From Bugulina stolonifera (lineage: Eukaryota > Bryozoa > Gymnolaemata > Cheilostomatida > Bugulidae): a DNA stretch of 64,000 nucleotides. The DNA lies in assembly GCA_935421135.1 (NCBI GenBank), contig OW285193.1, positions 16,292,099-16,356,098 of the forward strand, given 5' to 3'. The translations under genes were made by a program, and so were the position numbers. Below the pieces are notes generated by a model. That model saw only the letters and a program-made list of their open reading frames with translations. It made no database searches and had not been told where the DNA came from. How positions within the stretch are numbered: position 1 is the first letter of the stretch; each line of letters opens with the position of its first letter. Below are positions 1 through 55,088 of this stretch, one piece after another.

Positions 1-43694
<43,694 letters not shown>

Positions 43695-46605
43695 GCTGGA
43701 ATCTGAATAGAAGTGCAACACACAACAAAATAAATTTAATAATTTCAGATGGCAAAAATTTCTAAACTAAACTACCCTTTAGTATTACAATAATTATGCA
43801 CTTCATCACTGAGTCCAACACATGTTTATATAGGTTATCTAATAGAATTCAACTCACATTTAAATTGACACAAACATCTAGAACTATTATAGACAACTTA
43901 CTCCTTCTGTTAAGTCGTCAACAGAATCTTGAACAATCTTTAGCGTTTGTGAAGTTCAACTAAGCGACAAGTATAATATATCTAAGGAAAGATAAAACTG
44001 AGATGAGATTGGCAGCCATTACACAGGGACCATTCCCTGGCTAGATTGAAAGTGATACCTGTGGTTAAGGACAGAACACCAGAATAAATCAATACCTATT
44101 ACGTTAAACACATCTCAAAAACATCAACAGAAAAAATTACTGTAAATACAAGAAGAATAGCTATCTTTCAAAATCTTTCGACATTGGATTCTAAACACAC
44201 TCCGCCATACACCCCAGCACTAAATGCATGGTATACAGTAGAAAGTGTCAGCATTCTTCTAAACCTTTTGTTCAATTAGTGATGACCCATAAGGAGGTTT
44301 GAAGAGCTCATCTTTTCCAATAAGAATCTTCACAAAGGTGAGTGATAAAAAGGTGGTAAATCATCAATATAAGATAATAGCATAACAAATAATGGTTTAT
44401 TTATCACTATTGATCACAGCTGCATCCTACATACAGTATTGGTTGAGATTACACAGCCCATTGCAATTCTATAACAAACAGGTTCGAAACACAATCAAGC
44501 CAGAAATGGAGGACAGTCACAGTTGCCCAGTATAACTTGCCACTGTTAGAGATCAAATGGACAACTCCACCAAAGCTCTAATGAATAGCTGTGTAAACCT
44601 TGTTACTAGTTGTACGTGTAACAACCTGGCTCAGCAACTCTGGATGGTACCTAGGTTACAAATGGTAAAATATACTATACTAATTACAGATGTGCACATT
44701 ACATGTATGTATATGATAAGAGTCTACAATTATATTTACAAAAGCTTCCAATTTACCTTATGCCCCTTCTCAAAATGCTGGTCACTCCGAATGTGATATA
44801 ACTTTCACACTGTAGTATAAAAAAAAGAACCAAAGAGAAATTCCTGAAAGTATAGTGGTACTCTACATTTATAGGTATGTTATTAGTTACACTTCATATC
44901 CAACATGGCCAACATAATACAGTCAGGGCCATATAGGACATATTTTGTCCCTACCAAACAGTGCTAAGGTTGTTCACCTTACCCTCACAAAATAGTGCAG
45001 GGGAGGGTTCACTTTACCCCCACCAAACAGTGCTGGGGTTTAGACTGAGGAGGTATGAACTTTAAGACGACTGATAACCAGGGAACCCATTTGCAATTCT
45101 TGAGTTCTCATTTGACACCCAGCACTCCATAGCAAAATATGAGCAATCATATTTTGGTGTTTGGCGAGCATTAGGCTTGGGGTTGTCAAATATTAATTTC
45201 CTTGCATAACTATAGAGGGTATACTACCAAGAAGGTCAAAAGACAAAAGTTGGGATGATCTATATAATATTATTGTCTAAGTTATGGAGCGTAGCAGCTT
45301 TAAGGTGCTTTTACAATAAGGTATGAGCTTGGTGTGATGTCTAATTGTATTGCAGGTTGCTTTGTATATAAAATATGACATAATATTAAAAAAGCACAAA
45401 AGTTACTAAAACGATGAATATAGTATTTTTAATAAAAATATGTTAGAGTAGCCAACAGCATATCTATATTCTTATACATGGTATAATAAAAGGGGTTTGT
45501 TAGCAAACTTTGGCTGCTGTTGGTCTATAAGCATAAATAGTTACATGTACGTAGGTAGTTGCACTAGAATTCGTAAAAAACCATAAAAAATGATTTTTAA
45601 AATCAAGTATAAATATATACGAGGCCAAGGTGCCAATATTTTAGACAACCAATGATACCCTACTTTCACTTAAAAATTTAGCCTACATAAAAATACAATT
45701 TTAACGACTTGAATACTCAATCTATTTCTATATTGCAGTCAGTGAATCTACAGCTTGCTACATAGTATATATAATATATATGCATGCCATGTCTGTATGC
45801 ACGTGTCTATGGCAGACGTAGATACTGTACAGAAATTCAAAACAGGAAAATTTAAATGAAAGTTAAAATGTAAACCCAAGTGAAGCAGCAATGAGGACAT
45901 TGGTTTAAAATGTTGGACCCAAGTCTATGCTATAGTTCATTGTATAGATATATAGAAAAAGTATGGCCAAGATTTTTATGGAATCAGAACTCATAAATTT
46001 AGAATGAGATTATATATGTGGAGTGTTTAATATAATAACACGGGTGAATGTTAAAAGATCTAGCAGTCAACGGTCATAGAAATTTTTAAGAAAATTTATT
46101 TTATAAATTCTCGATTTTTATCAGTCTACCAACTAATTGGTTGCCTACAGTCAGCGCTTCTAGCTGATTGGTTGTCTATGGTCAGCAGTCAGCCAACTCA
46201 TTGGCTGATTGTTTCTCAATATAAAACGTTTAGCGTTACTGGCGAGGATTAGAAACTAGCGCATTGGATAAAATATCAACATTCTACATAAGAATAAAGA
46301 GTACCGTGTGAAGAGGAAGAGCATATATAAAGTAAATATTCAAACTGAGCTCATATCAGATCACTAGCAGCATAAGTAGTAGATCATTGATGATGCAGAC
46401 GACTGCCAAATCACTATCTACATCTAAAGCATATAGAATCTATAGTACAGTATCTGTACAAAAACATAGTAATACAGTATCACTGACCATTGCATATGTA
46501 GCTATATTTAATGACTGATTTATCAGCACCATCGTACAGTCCACCACACAGGATGAGGTGGACAGACTCTCAGCCCTTATATCAGACCAGAGTTACGGAG
46601 CTACT
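43695..46605. other. Intergenic region between the lectin and polycystin-like genes
   Basis: About 2.9 kb without a convincing exon on either strand. It should hold the 3' UTR of the lectin gene and the promoter/5' UTR of the polycystin-like gene. Around 44930-45060 a short unit containing CCAAACAGTGCT recurs about twice to three times. Around 46127-46230 there are several ATTGG (reverse CCAAT) boxes followed by TATAAAA in plus orientation. Confidence 0.5.
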
Positions 46606-49600
46606 TTATTTGTAGCTGAAATCCTTTGTAGGATGAGTAGAGGGCTTATCAACATTGTCCAGGTTAGCCTGCACCCCATCTTCATCCTCTTCAGCATCAA
46701 CAGACCTAAGGCTATCAGAAGGAGATAATTTACCTGACCTATTTTCCTCCATGGAAACCTGATTAGATAACTGATCACCTCCATCCATCTTGAAGGATTT
46801 GAGACTACGAGTACTTGCTGTATCTGGTTTGGGTATGGAGGGAGCATTCAGGCGTTTTATTGTAGGTCTCCCAGTGGCAAGATCCACGACTAGTCTCTTT
46901 CTCTCCTCAACTTCAGCACTGATGCTGCTTGCAGTAGGCAGCGAGTATTCTACGTATATGGACAATGTAAATATTTGAGAAGAGTTGGTGCTATTAGTGC
47001 TACAGTACAGTCAGCCGTTTTATTATAGCTCATACCACCACTTGATAAACATTAGAGACTTCAATGAGTCAATTTTCAAGTCAGTTTTCAAAAATAAGAA
47101 ATTATAGTTGTTAGAATAGATTTAAAAATTCTTTGAAGGCAAGAAATAAGTTCCAAGAATTTAACCAGTTTTGGATAGAAACTATTCAGGTAGGAAAAGG
47201 TGCGAGCTGTACCCCATCAAAGAGAGCACAACTTCATATCATTCTTACAATCAAGGGTACGATGAATGCCCATGGCTATAGGACGTTGTGTATTACCAGC
47301 TGATCCATTTGATCTCTATACAAACACAGCACACACATCACTGCGGCTGCACACACGGATTTACATACATGCAGGGCATGTAAATGACAAATTTGTTGGT
47401 CTACATCAGGAGTTGTGTACACAATATACCAAACACAAACCTTTTACATTTAGGATGCTGTCATCATCTCCGTCTCCTACATTCCTATTGGTTACTGTTC
47501 CAGAGGTTGTAGCGCCATCCACCAGCTGCTCGTTCAGATCGTTATCTCCCACCGCATCATCTCCTATCTCTACGAAGGCCTCGGTCTTGCCGTTTGGTTG
47601 GACAGTAGAGGGAGGTCGACTGTAGTACCTGACAGACCTTCTCTGGCTCCTCCGTTTCTTCACCTTGTCGCACGCACTGTAGTAGACAATGTGACATAGA
47701 CTGTAAATACAGCAACTACATAAACTATATTCTGCGTTACTGTATGCTAGTAATTGATAACGTTATTGAATGTACCACTCTCTTGAGATCCACTGAGATC
47801 TTGGAGACCATTTTTGAGTTGGATGTATCCGATCAAAACTGATCTCACCAGGCCGCTTTCAACTCATTGACATTGGCTCAATATAAACAGGCCATTGAGA
47901 TCTCAGTAGGACACCAAGAAGTGCATAAACGTACTTTTAGAATTTATTTGACCCATAGCAGTGTTCAACTAAGGAATGTGTCCATCTATCATGGAACGAT
48001 TAGTGTGAGCTATTGATTGGCTAACTCATACTGCTAACCAAGGCTGTAGGCTATACCAGTTGGCAGCCTAATACATACACTATAATAATATAATGTATCA
48101 CACCTACCTATCATACTGATATGTCTAGAAATTAATATGTAGATCTATCTATATATATATGCATAACACATATCAAGGTAGCACGTTGGCAACTGGCTTA
48201 CCTCCTACACTTGACTACTAGGCAGCACACCACAGCACAGAGTAGTATACCACCAATAACAGAGCCAACCACTATTCCAATCACTGCAATACAACATGTA
48301 CATGATAGATAATTTGCTTGTTACTCATCACTACTGGATATGAAAATAATAATATGTACATTTATGTATGATATATGCCATCATTAATATTCATACATGA
48401 AAATAGTCGTCTCTCTAATAACGCTAATACTACTGTTGGCCAGTTAAAGAAATGACAAATAGGAAACCGATCCAATTGGAAACATAACTATACCATGAAC
48501 TAACATTATAATAGGCCTAACTATGTACAAAAATTAGTAAATAACTACAATATAAACCTTATTGCATCGAACACAAACGGTATAAATAATATAATAATAA
48601 TGTAACAAACAATTAGATTTGAATTTGGTTTACAGTGACAACTTACATGCTCCAGTTCCAAGCTTGTCTTTCGCAGGGCCACTGACTGTACAGTTAGACA
48701 TTTCTACAAACATCACAAAGAGAGAAATAGTGCAAGCCAGGGATTAGGCAACCGATTGCGTGAGAGGACTAAGGGGACATAGACTATACATTAGATTTTG
48801 TTGAGTAGTCCACTTCATCAGCCTGGACAGCAGATCTAGGCTATTGTCAGTACATGTACCTATGGCCACTTCAGCTCACATAGACATACAAACTGCTAAC
48901 TATCCAGCCAATTATTCCATTATCTGGATGATACAGATTGCAGAGGAAGTGGAAGCTTGTGATAAGGATAGACTATCAGAGTCTACAGGATATAGAGCCT
49001 GAGAACTAAACTGCATATTGGTTCTATCATTAATAAAGGTTGGGTATATACATGTGCATGTCGATGGTACAAGGGAATTGGGTACTACGCTAACAATGGG
49101 TCAGCTATACAACACTCACTATCATTTTAGTAGTAACTTCTCATTGGCCATACCAAGCTGAAGTGTAAAAATTTGAACGGGTTCATTATGACATTTAATT
49201 AATACATAGTAGGTCCTATACCTATAGCTGAGAAGGGCACTACATGGTTCTAAGTTTATAAATTCAGCCCTTCAAATGGTGAATGCTTAGGCTACATCTC
49301 AACTAGTCCAAAAACATGAACATTTAGCTCATCTCACTGAATAGCCTGCAGGAAACTGAGAATTGATAAGTATAGTGGCAGATAGTCACTCCATCCAACA
49401 TGAGAATCCCATTTTATCAAAGGTCAAGGGTGATAACTCCAAAGTCCACTCCTATTAAACTAACACAAACACTGCTGAGAATCTTTTGGAGTTGCTGTCC
49501 CATGTGTAGGAAACTCGGTCCATATAAGGCTTCACATACAGCATAAATTGCCCCCCCCCCCCACTGAACTGTTTAACGAGTATTTATGCTAAATCATACT

Positions 49601-51705
49601 CTACTACTCAACTCTTATAAATATAATTTTCCATTTTCCAACTCATATAACTCTGAATGAACTTTTCTACGTCACAATCCTCATAATGCAAAAGATCAGC
49701 TGAACTTCTATTATATGCAACAGAAGAACTAAAGACTGCTTGGTACACATTATACAGTGCAGTAACTGCTTATAATAACATGTAAACTGAGAATAAATTG
49801 CATCTACATTGATAGTGCATTAATAGCATACAGCCAGATATGTTTCTGTTGACATCAATATTATTAATCAGAGATTTGATTGCCGATAGAATACTGCTGG
49901 TGGCCATTACAGACAACCCGAACACACAACTGACGTATTGTGTAAAAGTTCTTTAATAAATTTGTACAATTATATTAATCAGACATCCACTAATTTCAAA
50001 TTACAGCATCTGATGAAAATATTTAGTTGTTCAAATATGTCATCATACTTACTATATTGGCATACAGCTGGGTATGTAGGGGCTATGAGACTGGGACCAC
50101 ACTGTACAGACGACCATCTCCACCTCATAGCTCTCTTCATGTAGACACAGTTCTGCTCTATAGCACTATTGAATAGGTGATCAGGCTCCCCATCCGCCCA
50201 GTTTGTGAAGTCCATTGGGCTACCTGCATTATATAAACCACATGCTACAGGTCATACCAGTACAGGAGCTGTACTAAACTATAACTCAAAACTACTCTTT
50301 GGCTTTGGGTAAGTAGTCGGGAATAAATACCAATACTGATAAGTAATACCTTTCACTTGCACAAGTCTAACCCTGTGGCACTGAAATGAAACTAAACTAG
50401 TACTACAGTCAAAATTATTTCGCATTAGTTCTAGCTTAATACCTACACGACAATACGTGCTTAATAGATATGTGATGAGTGAGGCCCACTATCTCAGCTT
50501 CTATCCTGAATTAAAATCATGTGTTGCATCCTAAATTAAACGTGATGAGATTTCATGGGAACAGGTAGCCCACTGTCATAACCCAGTTAGACATGTCACT
50601 AACCTACTAAACCTAACACATTAATGTCAAATCATTTACAGGTATATTCAAGATCAGAAACACAAACTATATTGTAACATCTGGTAACATTACTTTACCG
50701 TCTGTCCATTTAAAGGGGGCATCTTTATCACTACGACGAGCTCCAATCCATGCACCAGACCTAATGCTGGTTACGTCAAACTTAGTGTAGAGCTCATGTA
50801 ACATATTCTTAATCATTTCATTTGTCTCGCTGTCTGTAATCTTAGCTAAACAAGGTAGAAAATAGAGGGTGTCACCAATATGAGCACACAACAATAAACA
50901 CAACCTACATTAGATATCAAAACAGTGCTGACATGTATATCTGTAAATACAGAGGGCTGTGTTATACTAGTGTAGAAAGATACTGGACCCACATACAGTC
51001 ACACTGCTAGAGTTTTCAATTTTCTGGACAAAGCTCCATGGTTACATTACATTTGGTTTGAATTAGCGGAGGCCACTGATATTGTAAGTATAAATGTATA
51101 TACAAAGTTCAGCACTTACCTAACATTCCACCCTTATCCTCACATCTTCTTGCTCTAAAGAATGTCTTATCTGTTTCAACTGCATAACAATTGCAGTTCA
51201 TAACCTTGACATGGTCTCCCAGACCACCTGGGCATCTGCCTAAACACAATGAATGTAATTTAATAATAGAAATTAATTTAGTCTGGACCAACAAATACGT
51301 CTAAATACAAATCTCAATATCCATTTGAAGCTTTATTTTTACCCTTAATTCCAATTTTCATCTCAAGGTAAAGCCTCGTGAATCACGACATCAAGTAATC
51401 AAAAAAATCTTATGATGGTCGGTCAACTAGGCCTACCTGGCGCCTCTAACGCAAAACATAAATTAGAAAACATATTAAATGACAAATAACATCCACGAGA
51501 GTCGCAGATAAAGTGTAGTGATTTTACAGCGAGTTGTATAACATCATGTCTTTATTACATAACAAACTGTTGGTCGGACGTTACTGTAAAAACCTGTATT
51601 ATTACGGTAAATAAAAAAGTTTTAGTCATACAAACCATCATATGTAGTAGCAACAGCAATGCAACAGCAGAAAGCAAATATCTGCACAAAAGTCTCTCTC
51701 ATCAT
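46606..51705 (-). CDS. Single-pass C-type lectin-domain membrane protein, 8 exons
   Basis: A predicted type I membrane protein of 408 residues. Exons in phase are 51636-51705, 51120-51239, 50699-50845, 50053-50223, 48647-48703, 48202-48283, 47441-47676 and 46606-46949. Residues 1-23 are a signal peptide (MMRETFVQIFAFCCCIAVAT). Residues about 37-168 form one C-type lectin domain, recognised by CNCYAVETDKTFFRARRC, GAWIGARR, FTNWADGEPD, QNCVYMK and YPAVCQY. The usual EPN/QPD sugar motif reads EPD, and the WND calcium motif reads W-S-S, so classical calcium-dependent sugar binding is doubtful. Residues about 189-215 are a transmembrane helix (LIGIVVGSVIGGILLCAVVC) followed by Cys and Lys/Arg. The 190-residue cytoplasmic tail is Ser/Asp-rich, without an ITIM/ITAM that I recognise. 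A DNA transposon lies 41 bases upstream of the ATG. The donor after residue 294 is chosen by phase and is less sure. Ligand unknown. Confidence 0.85.
49549..49562. repeat. Poly(C) tract
   Basis: About 14 consecutive C in the 1.3 kb intron between lectin exons 4 and 5, otherwise without recognised features. Confidence 0.9.
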
Positions 51706-51735
51706 TTTGAAAGTGCCTACAATTAGAAAACAGCT
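51706..51735 (-). promoter_or_regulatory. Splice-acceptor-like sequence just upstream of the lectin start codon
   Basis: On the minus strand a pyrimidine-rich run, CTGTTTTCTAATTGTAG, ends at 51717, 11 bases before the ATG at 51705. It fits a 3' splice site for a 5' UTR intron or a trans-spliced leader. The transposon edge (51747) lies about 28 bases upstream of this AG. Confidence 0.5.
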
Positions 51736-51746
51736 CAAATGAAGAA

Positions 51747-52419
51747 GGGCCATTCCATGGGGACTGTCCCAATGTGTGTGCTGACCCGTCTCAGATCATT
51801 TTCAAACTAAGTTTTTGTGAAAGAGCATATCAAAATTAGTGGTAATGCCAATTTTCAGCGCTCTATGCGGTACAGGGGGGCGCTGAGGGCCCCCAAAAAA
51901 TTACTGACAGGAGGGATAACTCCTAATCTCTAATTTTTAAGGGTTTTCCCAGGCTTATATCTTAAAAACCAATTAAGCTAAAAATCTGAAATTTTCAGGA
52001 TGTCTAATCCCACATGTCTGCTAGTTATTTCAATAGGTCACTTACCCGACATCGGTTCATGAGCGAGGTCAGAGGTCACCAAAGTTGGTTAGCGGAGAGC
52101 GTCGACGGTAATATACTCAATTTTTAGGAATATTGGATGGCTCTGAATCTGGACAAAACTGGCATTAGAAGTCGGGTGAGTGGTTAAACATGTTAACTTA
52201 TGCCATATGTTTACTAATTTAACAAAAAATTCGATATAACGTCAATGTGGCGTCGGTGGCGGAGAAAATCCAAGATGGCCGCTGCCGACACTGACGAAAA
52301 TTGGCCGCACGCCAACAGTAATTTAGGTATGTTCGCATAAAAAAAATTATAAACAAAAGATGTTTCCTATATAATTCAACTATGCTGATTTCATTTCTGC
52401 AGTCAGATTTTATGCTTTC
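51747..52419 (+). repeat. Left terminal inverted repeat of the DNA transposon
   Basis: Reads inward from GGGCCATT at 51747 to a TTTATGCTTTC end near 52419. It contains a run of G and the stretch CAAGATGGCCGCTGCCGAC near 52272. It is mirrored by 54417-55088 with only scattered substitutions. Confidence 0.85.
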
Positions 52420-52493
52420 CCGCTCCCAAGTGGTGTAATAAGCTTAATAATTAACACTCCAAAAATGCCAGATTTTTCAAGAATGAGAAGGTT

Positions 52494-54296
52494 TTATCTT
52501 CCAAGCGAACATTTAAACCCTATAATCTTAGCTCCTGATGACACCACACATAATTCAATTAAGTAGAGAAGTGTTTTTTTATACCTATCACTTATCTGAT
52601 CCTGGGTTGATGGTGGGAGCATATATTGATGGTGTTTAGTTGTCTCCAGATAGACTAGCATTACTAGATGCTGTGCAGTTACAAATAGCTTGTCTGGTCT
52701 GGGTGGATATTTATAAATCGGTGCAGGTCCTTTAGGGTGCAGGGAGTTGATCTTAACATCTCCTTCTAAAGTTTCAATTTCCATGATTGACCCAATATAC
52801 CAATCTGTGTCGTATTTGTATGCAACATTGTCACCAGGTTTTAGGTCAGATAGGTTCAGTTGAGGGTGTTGTGCAAGCCCTAGAGATGTACACGTAGTTG
52901 GCAGTTTCTCTCCATAATCTAAGGCTATCGATAATGGTCCGGTTGATGTCCTTCTCTCTATCAAGATGTTTCCATCTCTCTCAAAACAGTGATGACTTCT
53001 TGAACCTGGTACTGGTATTACGCTGGTATCAAACCTCTCTTTTTGTTGCTGCTCGTGACGTGTGATGTCGGATGCATCAAACCACAGCATTACCACCATC
53101 TTTAGGTGTGGTAATAAAAGAGCTAGATGCTCGGTGAAGGCTTGCACGTCTTGGCCTGATATTTGATCACTGCACCGATACTATCACACGCAGACTTCCC
53201 GTGTGATGTTGCGAAATAATGCCATTTGGCAGGCATCCTAGAATCTTCCTGATGGTGCATGAGGTTGCAAAATACTTTGAAAGATTTGTACTGGCCAGAA
53301 CAGCCGTCGGTGAAGTAGTAGATCAAAGTAATGCTTGGGAGCAGAGATTTTACCTTGGGAATGAGATCCCTCAACATGGTGTACACTGCGAAATGGTCAT
53401 GTTGCATGTAATCACTGATATAGGCGTAGGATAAGTGCAGTAGTTTTTTCTGATGATTTGTAGTGCACGACGATGAGATGTACGGTTGCCTGTCGATTGT
53501 TCCAGTGGATCGATTGTGCTTTGTCCTGAACTACAAATGAATAGTTCTCTGCGAAGTTCATCTGGATGATTACCTCTGAATTGTTTAGATCTGATTTTAG
53601 GTGCTTCAGATGGGCTGAATGTTTCCCTTTCATAAAGTGGTGTGCACTTAGCCCGTCAACTTTCGCACAGATATTTTCGACCAGCTCACTCACAGTTGTT
53701 TGGCACTTAACTATTTGTGATCTATCTATAGTTACCAATTGACTATATGATAGGCCTAGCTCATCTTGTCCCTCAAACTGGTTAGCTTCGAAGAGTTCTG
53801 TGACTTTTCTTTCAACAGTTTCTCTACCCGGACATTTTGAGCATTTACGTAACATACATGTACAGTCACTGTTCTCTTTGCGACGCACAAGCATATCAAT
53901 CACCTCAGTGTAGTGTTTTATACCTGGGATTTTTTCTACCAAAAATTTGAAACACACGGAATGGGCACCAGTAGAGGTCACAGTTTTGCGGTACTTTGGC
54001 CGCCGTTCACAGAATTTGGAGAGCTTTATGCGGTTGACCATGTCCTCATTTTTCTGACAAAATGAGAGATTACAGAATATTAGCCTCTGTGCCGAATATT
54101 CTTTCGTACCATCAGCCAGACGATTACACACAACTTGCTTTGCTCCAGGCATTATCCTTACGAACACCACCAAAGTGTTGATAGTAATTATAGCACTTCC
54201 TGACCTTGCTGACTTCATTTTGACATGAAAACATTGGCAAGTATCATGGTTGGTGTGTATTATTTCATCTGCATTGTTTTTGCAATGTGTTGGCAT
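52494..54296 (-). pseudogene. Broken DDE-type transposase gene
   Basis: Three overlapping minus-strand open frames read as one protein of about 590 residues interrupted twice. Frame 1 (54296-53412) has a cysteine-rich segment with CTCMLRKCSKCPG, then MNFAENYSFVVQDKAQS and NNRQATVHLIVVHY. Frame 2 (to about 53123) has YYFTDGCSGQYKSFK, CNLMHHQED and ATSHGKSACDSIGA. Frame 3 (from about 53147 to 52494) has LKPGDNVAYKYDTDWYIGS, like a small chromatin-reader-type fold. The three acidic positions, (D/N)FAEN, TDGC and SHGKSACD, look like a DDE/DDD-type catalytic core, but the first is asparagine. One-base-type shifts lie near 53430 and 53140. I believe such proteins are common but poorly named in invertebrate genomes; the family name is not known to me. 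Confidence 0.75.
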
Positions 54297-54416
54297 ACTC
54301 TAGTCGCTGAGACTGGTAAATCCAATATGATATGGGGCTTATAATGTGAACAAGTGAGAACATTGTATGGCACATTATGCCATTATAAAAACTGTAAAAA
54401 CATCATTTTAGAGCCA

Positions 54417-55088
54417 GAAAGCATAAAATCTGACTGCAGAAATGAAATCAGCATAGTTGAATTATATAGGAAACATCTTTTGTTTATAATTTTTTTTATG
54501 CGAACATACCTAAATTACTGTTGGCGCGCGGCCAATTTTCGTCAGTGTCGGCAACGGCCATCTTGGATTTTCTCCGCCACCGACGCCACATTGACGTTAT
54601 ATCGAATTTTTTGTTAAATTAGTAAACATATGGCATAAGTTAACATGTTTAACCACTCATCCGACTTCTAATGCCTGTTTTGTTCAGATTCAGAGCCATC
54701 CAATCTTCCTAAAAATTGAGTATATTACCGTCGACGCTCTCCGCTAACCTACTTTGGTGACCTCTGACCTCGCTCATAGACCGATGTCGGGTAAGTGACC
54801 TATTGAAATAACTAGCAGACATGTGGGATTAGACATCCTGAAAATTTCAGATTTTTAGCTTAATTGGTTTTTAAGATATAAGCCTGAGAAAACCCTTAAA
54901 AATGAGAAATTAGGAGTTATCCCTCCTGTCAGCGATTTTTGGGGGCCGTCAGCGCCCCCCTGTACCGCATAGAGCGCTGAAAATTGGCATTACCACTAAT
55001 TTTGATATGCTCTTTCACAAAAACTTAGTTTGAAAATGATCTGAGACGGGTCAGCACACACATTGGGACAGTCCCCATGGAATGGCCC
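54417..55088 (-). repeat. Right terminal inverted repeat of the DNA transposon
   Basis: Reverse complement of the left repeat, ending in AATGGCCC at 55081-55088. An apparent plus-strand open frame at 54354-54617 lies within it and is not a gene. Confidence 0.85.

Larger units (their letters stand above)
51747..55088. mobile_element. DNA transposon with long terminal inverted repeats
   Basis: A 3,342 bp cut-and-paste type element. The left terminal inverted repeat is about 51747-52419 and the right about 54417-55088. They are near-perfect reverse complements, about 670 bp each, with outer ends starting GGGCCATTCCATGGGGAC. The element is flanked by AGAA at 51743-51746 and 55089-55092, a likely 4 bp target-site duplication. 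The interior carries a minus-strand transposase gene. I cannot assign the superfamily: the TSD does not fit the 8 bp of P or hAT elements, nor the TA of mariner. Confidence 0.88.

Noticed and set aside
54354..54617. 87-codon plus-strand open frame
   Set aside because: It lies mostly within the right terminal inverted repeat of the transposon; its mirror in the left repeat shows it has no coding constraint.
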